A stretch of 64,000 bases of DNA from Ophiodon elongatus (Eukaryota > Chordata > Actinopteri > Perciformes > Hexagrammidae). Below are positions 54,930 to 64,000 of this stretch, in pieces. The first letter of the stretch is position 1; each line of letters starts with the position of its first letter. Location of the stretch: positions 2,007,001-2,071,000 of the forward strand of contig JACSYO010000384.1 of assembly GCA_016806645.1 (NCBI GenBank). The letters run 5' to 3'. The position numbers and the translations under genes were made by a program. The notes beneath the pieces are model-generated. The model was not told the origin of the DNA and searched no databases. It saw nothing but the letters and a program-made list of their open reading frames with translations.

Positions 54930-55480
54930 TGTTGATTCACAGCCGCTTTGGTCTGGCGTAAAAGGCGAGACAAGCGCTTCTGTCAAGACGGGCGACGGTT
55001 AGGGAAGAGACGGCGCCGAGGCAAAGCTTCTTTGATACTTTCTGTTGTCTTTTTTTGTTGTTGCACTTTTTTTTTTCTTCCTCCTCCTCCTCCACCGTTT
55101 GACTTTCAAGGCTTTTTTTCACGGGCTGACGCCGCGTCTCGATTTTTATCGTGTCTCTCTGTAATGATGACACTTCACCGAGTCCCAAAACCCTCAACCT
55201 CAGCTCCTCCCTCCCTTCCCCCCACTCCACCTCCACCGTCGTCGCCACCGCCGCCATCATCCTTCAGCTCGCTTCAGAAAAGACAGAATATTGGGGAGAT
55301 GAAGCGAGAGAGCGCAGAGGCTTTTTTGATATGCGCAGCGTGTCGTGGATGTGGAGCGTTTCAGACGCCGCTGCTGCCTCCTCCCTCCTCCCTCTTCCTT
55401 CCTCCCTCCTCCCCCCTGCCCCCTCCCTCCTCTCTGCTTTCCACTCTGTCTGTCTGTCTGATTATCTGTCTGTCTCTCTG
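54930..55480. promoter_or_regulatory. CpG-rich and polypyrimidine block, candidate intronic promoter or enhancer
   Basis: By rough count there are about 35 CpGs in 54940-55390, far above the CpG-poor intron around it (for example GGGCGACGG, GACGGCGCCGAGGC, CCACCGTCGTCGCCACCG). It is mixed with long TCC/CTCC runs at 55070-55095, 55200-55260 and 55375-55440. A minus-strand frame beginning at 55260 (Met-Met-Ala-Ala-Val) and a + frame of 229 codons cross it, but both are low complexity. An alternative first exon or antisense RNA start is possible but not shown. Confidence 0.3.
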
Positions 55481-55901
55481 TGCTTGTTGTACAGAGGACT
55501 TGGCGCTTTGCCAGTCTGGGCTTTCTGCCACTACTGAGGGTACAGTATGTACAGTCTACCTTGTGCCAGCTATTTATTTTTTTCCCTCTCGTCTCGTTCT
55601 GTCTCAGTCCTCTCACCACGTTGTTGTTTTTTTTTAATCTCCACCTGACGTTTAGTGTTTGACTGTTTGCTGAGCCAAAGCCTGCAGATGGGGGTTAGCG
55701 CTGTGACTCAGCCCCTTTGGGGTGCATTCGGAGGTCCTACATGTTGTTTTCTTCAAATGATAGCAGCACTTTTACACTGCTGATGGACAATAATGGCAGA
55801 ATTCTGTGTAAACTGTGAGCAAAAAAACATTCCCCAAGAGAAAATGCTTGATTCCAGTCCTGTAACAGCAGTTAAACCACAATGAAACCCCAGATTAATA
55901 A

Positions 55902-55939
55902 AGTATCTATCTCTGTCTATCTATCTATCGATCTATCTA
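55902..55939. repeat. (ATCT)n tetranucleotide tract
   Basis: Interrupted ATCT/GTCT units. Confidence 0.85.
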
Positions 55940-56169
55940 ATTCTGGATTCAATCAAAACTCAGGCATTTTTTTTAGTTGTGGTCCTCGATACTTTTTTTT
56001 TGTGCGCAACAAAATGCATAGTGTCTAATAACTTAATTAATAACGTGCTGTGAATTATATATGAACAAAGTTCAGTGTACCTAAGTCCTACGGAAGTGGA
56101 CATTTCTGGCTCAGAGTATGAGAAAAAAACAAATTTTGAGAAAATGTCCTTTCAAGAAATGTATTGTAA

Positions 56170-56430
56170 AGGTCAATACCTTTTGCAGGTTTTTGTGTAT
56201 TACAAGTTTTCTTAAATGTATTCAAATATGCAAATTAGGCATTACCTAATGCTAACTTTAAGTGAATTTAGGATCAAATTTACAGTCAAAGTGGTACAAA
56301 GTAGTAAAATATACACCCAGATATGTATTTTGGATGTTTTCTTTCCACTTGTCTGAAAGAAGAAAGCGAAATAGTCCAAAATCTAAAACATTGACCAGTG
56401 CATGAAAAACAATGTTTTTGCCTTGGGGGT
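56170..56430. mobile_element. Family B element, partial second copy
   Basis: GTATTACAAGTTTTCTTAAA, ATATGCAAATTAGGCATTAC, AATGCTAAC and CATGAAAAACAATGTTTTTG follow the order of the element at 35764-36220. The ends are degraded and a middle part is absent. Confidence 0.6.
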
Positions 56431-57560
56431 CTTAGTAAAGTTGATGTTTGTACGAATGTGTGCGCGTAGAGACTCATCAAACAAGACCAGACCAGACTGA
56501 CATGATTCACAGTTCGTCTTCAGAGCGAGCTGATGCAGAGTAATAAGATTACCAATAAGAGAACAACCGTATCGCCATCTGTGTTACCACCAACGTTTCA
56601 TCTCACTGCCATTATAGCTCAAGGGTTCTAATCCTATGTTTACAGTATGTCGACATAGTACAGATTTCCTGGATTAGCCAACTGAGTATGTGTGTCAGAC
56701 CTGAAGCACTTTTTTTGAAAGCTCCATTAAAAAAAGATCCATCTTTATTTAACCAGCAGTCGCGGGCTTTAAGTGTGTTGCTCAAGGGCACATTTTGATG
56801 ATATATGAATGGAGAGATGGTCTCCGTAATGCGTCACCTGGTAGTGTGGGAACCAAAAGAGTAATAAGTATGGAGCATTATGGATGGCCTTAATTCACCT
56901 ACCTGTTTCTTTTACTTCACTCTTCTTTTCATGTTGAATGATTTAACCAAAGACTTTCAGGTAACATTTACATAACTTCAGATGCACCATAAACAGCTAA
57001 TTGAACTTCTTATCACTTGATGTCTCGGATGAATTCATTAGAAACACTTTTTGGCTAGTTTCAGTTCCACTAGCCTCTGATCTTTGGTTTACATTCTTAG
57101 CTAGTGCTGGGTGTTGATTCCCAATTTAAACTTCTAATTCATTGATAATCAAAAAGTACCGCAGTTTGGCATCGATTGCGTAATTAGATTCTTAAGCAAG
57201 TATACTTATATCAGGAAGTACTTCTTACTTCCGGCTGTATGTGACACTGATGCACTGGGCAGTTTGTTTAACAAAGTTTAACAATCCAGTTACTCTTCGA
57301 CATATCTGCAGTCAGAACCTTATGTGGGACGTAACTGCTAACCAAGGGAATTATTGATGGAAACGTGACTTAACATAAGATAATCCCCTGGATTTTCGTG
57401 TCATATGCTAGCACTGTCTGACAGTGTGTCACACAGGCTTCATCAGTTTGGTATGCCTGTGTTTGGTTTGTGCATTAGTCAGCCAGTACAGTGTATTTCC
57501 AGAGTGAGGTTTGCAGTTTATAATAGTGTTTCTGACCAGCCCTGAAGGGAATTCGTCCTT

Positions 57561-57601
57561 AAAGGGAACATGTGTTGGTAGCAAAGCACCATGTTCCCTT
57601 T
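57561..57601. repeat. Perfect 12-bp inverted repeat
   Basis: AAAGGGAACATG at 57561-57572 is the exact reverse complement of 57590-57601, with 17 bases between. It may be a decayed element end. Confidence 0.9.
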
Positions 57602-57654
57602 CGGTTGATCGTTTTTAGTTTGTTTTAATGCTAAAAAAGAAAAGGTGGGATAGA

Positions 57655-57965
57655 TTACTTAAAGGTGCTGAATAAAAATGTTGCAGCAATAATATAGCAG
57701 TTAACAACTTTTTGTTGTAAAGATATATTGGAGTAATGGCATCCTTAGCAGAGAAAGAAATGTCTGCGTAAAAGCAACAGCCGACAAGGCCGTTGTTTGC
57801 ACTGTTCGTGCTAGTAGCACCGTTAGCTGCGAGCAGCCAGCTCAGTCGACGCCATGTTGAGAGCTGTGTGGAGGCAATCCCTCATTGGTAGATAAACTCT
57901 GAATTTGGAATTTAGTTACTTTTAATGTCACTAATTGCAGGAATAAAATAATGTCAGATGACAGC
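57655..57965 (+). repeat. Dispersed repeat family A, copy 5
   Basis: It contains AAAGGTGCTGAATA (compare 2344), ATTGGAGTAATGGCATCCTT (inverse of the shared GACATTACTCCA motif), GCACCGTTAGCTGCGAGCAG, and GCCATGTTGAGAGCTGTGTG. This is the most complete copy in the window. Confidence 0.6.
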
Positions 57966-58591
57966 ACCACCCCAGTGGTAAAAGAAGACACTGCATGAAT
58001 CTTTTATTTTATTTTATAATAGATACAGAGAAATACTGACTACTGCATGTATCTGTGCAACTGAGTAACATCTAATTGTTAGTGTATTTGACTTGATCAT
58101 TACACATTATCTGTAAATGTGCTAAAAGTTAGCCAAAAGTCTAGTTTTCCTTCTGTCCCCTGACCAGATGTTCATCTTGGCACTGTGAAATTACGAGCTT
58201 TGTTCCAATCTCATCCCAATCTGATCCCAGTCTGATTGTGGGAGTAAAATGCCCACGTAAATGTCCAGAGCCTTTAGATGAGGAAAAATGCAAAGAATTT
58301 TGATATGAACACAGCGAGGCGGGAGGGCTGCTTTCCAATTGCTCTTTGTCTGCGTTTCCATCTCCGTGGCGTTTGTTTGGCTGTTTGGCTGACGGCTGGT
58401 CGGCTGTTTTGGCGTCGCGCCGGCTCTTCCCTCACAGTGATGACGACATATTTGTGCCGGCAGGTCTGGATGTTCTGCCAGCATTCCAGCATTTATGATC
58501 GCTCGCAGATGTGAGTCCAGGAACACACTGTACTGTACCCAAACCCAGAAATTAATGAAACTTGACTGCCTTCCAGGCCACAAATTCCTAA

Positions 58592-58691
<100 letters not shown>

Positions 58692-58732
58692 ATGAATGAG
58701 TGAGAAGGGAGACAAGAGACTCAGGGGAGCGA

Positions 58733-58768
58733 GGGGTGGGGGGGAGGGCGGGGGGAGTGCTATAAAAA
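58733..58768 (+). promoter_or_regulatory. GC-box plus TATA-like motif
   Basis: A GGGGGGAGGGCGGGGGGAG-type GC-rich run ends about 3 bases before a TATAAAAAG motif at 58761-58769. The spacing and sequence resemble a simple core promoter reading right, but no transcript or frame after it can be recognised. A chance match next to G-rich low-complexity DNA is quite possible. Confidence 0.25.
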
Positions 58769-58879
58769 GCGAGTAGTAGGAAAAGAAATAGTTCAGAAAA
58801 AAAATATAAAAGTATGGCCCAAAGTGTTAAGCGGTTTACATGTACATTTTTTACCACAGCTGATGTTCTGTCCTGCAAG

Positions 58880-58881
<2 letters not shown>

Positions 58882-58947
<66 letters not shown>
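58882..58947. repeat. (CA)33 microsatellite
   Basis: An uninterrupted CA run, complementary to the GT tract 190 bases upstream. Confidence 0.97.
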
Positions 58948-58950
<3 letters not shown>

Positions 58951-61160
58951 GGTTTCTACTGTTTCCGTACATTAACACAGAACGACAGACAGAGTGGATA
59001 ACCAGCAGTAGCTCATGCTTTAGTAGCATAACATTACTCCCCCTCTGCAACTTAAAGCTCCCCTTCCCCCTGCACTTCTTGTAATACTTCCCCTGACCTG
59101 TTGATTTACTGTTCCCAATGCCACTGGGATTATGCAGCTGGACAAATCTGGGCTGGGTTATATTACGTGAGAGGAGGGCAAGTCGGGGACAGTCAAGTGA
59201 GAAGTGACACAACGCAGGGGTCAACTTATAATACTGTCGCATGAGCCGTCGCTGTCAGACTGATATTTTTTATTTCCCTACCAGGGGGGACTTATTAGGC
59301 CTCTGCCCTAAGCAAATGTGACTTCATTGAAAACGCGTTACTCTGAGCACCTGCCCCTCCACCCCCTTTTGCCAGAACTCAGAGTACCTGTGCCGCGGGC
59401 TTCTTGGAAAAGCAGTGTTTCTAAAAGAAGACATAAAAATAGCCAGGCCTCACAGTATGTGAGTGATGACCCTTTGGGTGATAGAGTCTCTGTCTGGCAG
59501 CTCTGTGACTGGAGGCACACTCGGACTCGACGGCAGGTTGCCTTATATGTCATTTTACTTGGCATGGTTCTACCTGATACCTGCGACTGACTTCCTGGAA
59601 CAGACTGAGTGGGTTTTTGCGATGCTGAGAAATCTATCGCACGGCAGCAAAGAATGTCTCGCTGGCTAATACTAGTTTTCTAACATGTCAATGTAGAAAA
59701 GAACAAATCATAGTTTGCCATTAAATAGCACTCATAGGTGCTGATGCATGTGAGGCATTTCTAAGCTAAGGATGGGGAATGTTGGCTGGCTCGTCTATCT
59801 GTCCAGCCGTTTGTCTTAGAATGTGGACACATTTCATTTCTACAGAAAGAAGATATAAGCAACCCATCACAAGAGATTGCATTGAGTTACGCAAGCGAGT
59901 GGAACAGCAGCTACCAAGGACTTTGGCTGTCTATGTGCAAGATAAACAACACTCTAATGGGGTTTTGAAATATTCACATTCAGGCTCACGAGAGCAGTGT
60001 TTACCAAACCCACTTTTCTTTTTTTACAAATAACAAACCATCGCGACCCAATTCCCAATCGGCCATAGCACCGAATGGGGGGACAAAGTTGTCTCGCCGT
60101 TAAACTAGTAGCGCAGGTAGTCACAGAGCCGAATCAACGACTTCCAGCCAGCAAGGCGGATATACACCCACACACTGTTGTGTGACACGTCATGCCTCCT
60201 TTTCTCCCTGAATGCCGGCATTGTATCTAAAATCAAACACTGGGATGATATTATGTTTGGTTGAGTGTGAAAAAAGCAAAGCCAGGGTCATGGCGGATCT
60301 TCTTTACCCTTTTTATGGTGGAATCTCTGCGTGAAAGGAGCCATAGTTTGAAGCTTAAGGCCACTGACCAAGCGAGTTGTGTGTGACAACGTGTAGTTAA
60401 TGCTATGCTGTCGTCACGAGCAAGTCTACTTGGGTCAATGCTCAAAATCCATAGAACCGCTAACAAATTTACTTTTAATCATATGCTTAGCATAACCTTT
60501 CCAATTAAAAAAAAAACCACAATTTAGAATCATTTGTGCAAGCTAAAGTCTCACAAGGTGTTAAAGAGATGAGTCCTTCCCTCAAGCACAAAGACTGCTA
60601 ATAAAATAATCCCACGAGTAATCACCTTTTGTCAAACAAACCCCTCCTGCAGATTAGTTTGTAATCAAATTACTGTGGCATTGGTTGCTCCTGGAGCCTG
60701 TCAATCAAAAAGTTAGACAGAGAAGCTCAAAGTTGACTTTTCAACCCTCTCTATTTTCAGACAAGAAGAAAAAACACAAGGACTTGATCTTATTCCTTTT
60801 ATTACAGGGATATTGCAGCTTTAAATCCTTTTGGTTGCTAAGTAGCGAGTGCCCCTGTGCTCCCTTAATGGGCCTGATTTGGTATTCCGCTCTGATGCCA
60901 AGTCTTATTTTTGTATGCGAGACAAAGTGTTTTGATGGAGGGTGATTGCTGAAACGTCTGTGTGTCTACCAAAGGCTTTTTTCTTTTTTTTTCTTTTTTT
61001 GGTGAAGAGTGAGAGTTTTATGGCCTCTCACTGTACAGTACACTTTGTGCCTTCTGCTCAAAACAAGAACACAGTCGATTGAATTTTGGATTCGCTTCAT
61101 CATCCCTCCCTCCTCCCAGCAGCTTTGTTGTCAGCGAACAGCATGTGTGTGTATGTGTCT
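58948..61160. other. Intronic stretch with a candidate regulatory block, no gene
   Basis: The interval 60595-60720 (ACTGCTAATAAAATAATCCC, TTTGTAATCAAATTACTGTG) looks like conserved non-coding DNA. Nothing else was recognised. Confidence 0.35.
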
Positions 61161-61236
61161 GAGAGCGAGAGACAGACAGAGAGAGAGAGAGAGAGAGAGA
61201 GATGTGAGTGCTCGCTGTGTGTGCTTGACGCATGTG

Positions 61237-61296
<60 letters not shown>

Positions 61297-61418
61297 TGTT
61301 TGTGGTAAAAGTCAATTATTGCAAAAGGCTGCCAATTAATTTGCTCTCCTGGAAATTCAAATGATACTGTAGAACGCACACACTCATAAACACATGTGTA
61401 TACACGAATCGAACACAC

Positions 61419-61476
<58 letters not shown>
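61161..61476. repeat. Compound (GA)n, (GT)28 and (CA)27 cluster
   Basis: An interrupted GA run at about 61161-61202, GT at 61239-61295 and CA at 61423-61476. The GT and CA tracts are opposed over a loop of about 127 bases. Confidence 0.95.
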
Positions 61477-61479
<3 letters not shown>

Positions 61480-62396
61480 CAATTGCACACAAACATGGGG
61501 TAAGCTACACACACACACACACTCACCATTAACTTGAAAGGAGGGAAGAGATGCATTTGGCTGCAGACATTTGTTTGTAAATCAGGTGGTGTTTAGGTGG
61601 TGCTCACTGGCTGGATAGTGAGCATTGCTCAAGGGGCTGAAGCGGGATCAGGTGGGACAGTCTCCAGGTTCTGGGGGTGTCTTTGTTTAGACAAAGGGTC
61701 CTTCAGACGGTCTCAAGGCGTCAGAATGACAGAAGGGCAGAGCTGATCGTGAATCCTCCATGACGCTAATCCTGGCACAATAAGTCTTGGTTTTAGGCAA
61801 TCGCCAGGAACTGACATAATCATCATCACCATCATCATCATCATCATGATTGTAACCATATTCCCCCTGCGAAGACATATTCTGTTACTTACCAGAGAAA
61901 TAGAAACACCGGATAGTACAGTACAGTGCAGTCAAATGCAATGCCTTTCTCCTCTCTACACAACTAGCCGTGTTTAAAACGGTGTACACATGTGACAGCG
62001 ACACCCTTCGGGCCTTTTAATGCATGGCAAAAAAAACATGAACAAGGACATGTATCTGCAAATACTCCATGGAGTGGTTGAGCTTTTGAAAAATAAAAAT
62101 GAAACCACAGTTTACCAAGGAAAAGTTCAGCTTTATAAAAGGTTAAAAAGCGTGCATGCGAGAGCGGGTGCTGGCAAGGTCCAGTTGTGCAGTGTTCTGT
62201 ATAGCAATTAGTGGTATTCGCCACATTCGGAGGAGGTGCTGCTATGCGTGTCTGGAGAGCACATGTTGATATAAGCCCTGTTTCAGTTGTATTCTTGTTT
62301 TCCTGTGTTTGCCTTTGATATGTAATTGCAAAGATATTCACGTGGATCATTGAAGTTCTGTATCGCACTTCTCGCCTGTCGTGTCAAACTAGGCCT

Positions 62397-62399
<3 letters not shown>
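61477..62399. other. Intronic stretch with no gene
   Basis: Contains a CAT-based triplet run at 61818-61848. No exon or regulatory signal was recognised. Confidence 0.35.

Positions 62400-62486
<87 letters not shown>
62400..62486. repeat. (GT)43 microsatellite
   Basis: An uninterrupted GT run followed 30 bases later by a C12-13 run. Confidence 0.97.
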
Positions 62487-62488
<2 letters not shown>

Positions 62489-62775
62489 AAAGAGAGGGTT
62501 TCTGAATGCATGCAACCCCCCCCCCCCCATAAGAGAGACAAAAAGCAGTGGCTGTGATGAGAGGTGGGTAGTACAGGGGGGAGATAAGGTTGTGAGAGCA
62601 GGAGGCTAAATTTAAATCGTAATTGGCCGACTTCCACAAGCTTGTGGGCATTTTAATGAGTCATAATAACTTCATTTAAAACCAGCTGAGCAGAAAATAG
62701 ATTGGAGAGGAGCCTGTGGCTAGTATGGATTTGTGTTGCCTTGTGCGCGTGTATGAGCTTGACTGTAAAACCTAC
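62487..62775. other. Short unique stretch between repeats; candidate regulatory block
   Basis: The interval 62605-62700 has TTTAAATCGTAATTGGCCGA and TTTTAATGAGTCATAATAAC around a perfect 14-base palindrome CCACAAGCTTGTGG at 62634-62647. It is not repetitive. Confidence 0.35.
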
Positions 62776-63448
62776 GGGCACGCACACACCACACAGACAC
62801 ACACACCACGCACGCACACACCACACAGACGCACACACCACGCACACACACACCACACAGACGCACACACCACGCACACACACACCACGCACACACACAC
62901 CACACAGACGCACACACCACACAGACGCACACACCACGCACACACACACCACACAGACGCACACACCACGCACACACACACCACACAGACGCACACACCA
63001 CGCACACACACACGCACACACCACACAGACGCACACCGCACACACACGCACACACCACACAGACGCACACCGCACACACACACACACACCACGCACACAC
63101 ACACGCACACACCACACAGACGCACACCGCACACACACACACACACCACGCACACACACACACCACACACACACACGCACACACCACGCACACACACGCA
63201 CACACCACACACACACACGCACACACCACGCACACACACGCACACACCACGCACACACACACACACACCACACACACACACGCACACACCACGCACACAC
63301 ACGCACCACCACGCACACACACACACACGCACACACACACACACGCACACACCACACACACACACACACACGCACACACCACACACGCACACACCACACA
63401 CACACACACACGCACACACACGCACACACCACACACACCACACACACA

Positions 63449-63490
<42 letters not shown>

Positions 63491-63526
63491 CCACACACAC
63501 GCACACACCACACACACCACACACGC

Positions 63527-63558
<32 letters not shown>

Positions 63559-63808
63559 CACGCACACACACGCACACACCACGCACACACACACACACGC
63601 ACACACCACACACACACACACACACACCACACACACACACGCACACACCACGCACACACACGCACACACCACGCACACACACACACACGCACACACACAC
63701 ACACGCACACACCACACACACACACACACACGCACACACCACACACGCACACACCACACACACACACACACGCACACACACGCACACACCACACACACCA
63801 CACACACA

Positions 63809-63850
<42 letters not shown>

Positions 63851-63886
63851 CCACACACACGCACACACCACACACACCACACACGC

Positions 63887-63918
<32 letters not shown>

Positions 63919-64000
63919 CACGCACACACACGCACACACCACGCACACACACACACACGCACACACCACACACACACACACACACGCACACACCACACAC
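62776..64000. repeat. CA/CG minisatellite with higher-order period near 360 bp, cut by the window end
   Basis: The first part (to about 63125) uses units of the type CACACCACACAGACGCACA. The later part uses CACACCACGCACACACACGC variants. Bases 63307-63625 are identical to 63667-63985, an offset of 360, so the array also contains a recent large tandem duplication. Very long minus-strand frames here are Cys/Val repeats and are artefacts. Confidence 0.95.

Noticed and set aside
54948..55637. 229-codon + frame and 107-codon minus frame in the CpG-rich block
   Set aside because: Pro/Ser/Phe-rich or Glu/Lys-rich low-complexity translations of pyrimidine runs. Retained only as a regulatory candidate.
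58274..58514. Next zbtb16 finger exon (a Phe-Cys-Gln-His segment)
   Set aside because: No C2H2 spacing and no match to the expected finger 4 core.
62653..63996. Minus-strand open frames of more than 400 codons
   Set aside because: They are Cys-Val repeats from the CA/CG minisatellite, open in all three minus frames at once, with no family resemblance.

Overview
The window looks like vertebrate, most likely teleost fish, nuclear DNA. It has very long (CA)n/(GT)n microsatellites every few kilobases, many short inverted-repeat DNA transposon remnants of types common in fish, moderate AT content, and no dense coding. Only one coding segment can be defended: a 98-base internal exon at 51711-51808 on the + strand. 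It encodes the end of one C2H2 zinc finger and the whole of the next. The residues match, from memory, zinc finger 3 of ZBTB16 (PLZF), with the last zinc-binding histidine of finger 2 just upstream. The fish paralog (zbtb16a or zbtb16b) cannot be decided.

Layout. Positions 1-51710 are read as the 3' part of a very large intron before this exon. Positions 51809-64000 are the 5' part of the next intron. No other exon of the gene, no other gene, and no tRNA or rRNA gene could be supported. The upstream intron holds at least four inverted-repeat elements with definable ends: 3173-3514, 18087-18564 with TA flanks, 32778-33016 with TTAA flanks, and 35764-36220. It also holds a foldback element at 42610-42799, degenerate hAT-like copies at 9118-9290 and 12720-12972, and several copies of one unclassified repeat family. 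Between them lie stretches rich in TAAT motifs, with balanced composition and no repeat character. These look like conserved non-coding regulatory DNA, which would be expected for a developmental transcription factor gene, but that is inference.

The downstream intron has a CpG-rich and polypyrimidine block about 3.2 kb after the exon (54930-55480). It also has a GC-box plus TATA-like motif (58733-58768), opposed GT/CA microsatellite pairs, and a 1.2-kb CA/CG minisatellite. That minisatellite runs off the window end and has a higher-order period near 360 bases.

Nearly all long open frames here are read-through of dinucleotide repeats (Thr-His, Cys-Val, Leu-Ser, Tyr-Ile) and are not genes. No defence system, operon, CRISPR array or other novel multi-gene system is present. 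The most interesting material is structural (perfect palindromes, foldbacks, opposed repeats) and possibly regulatory.
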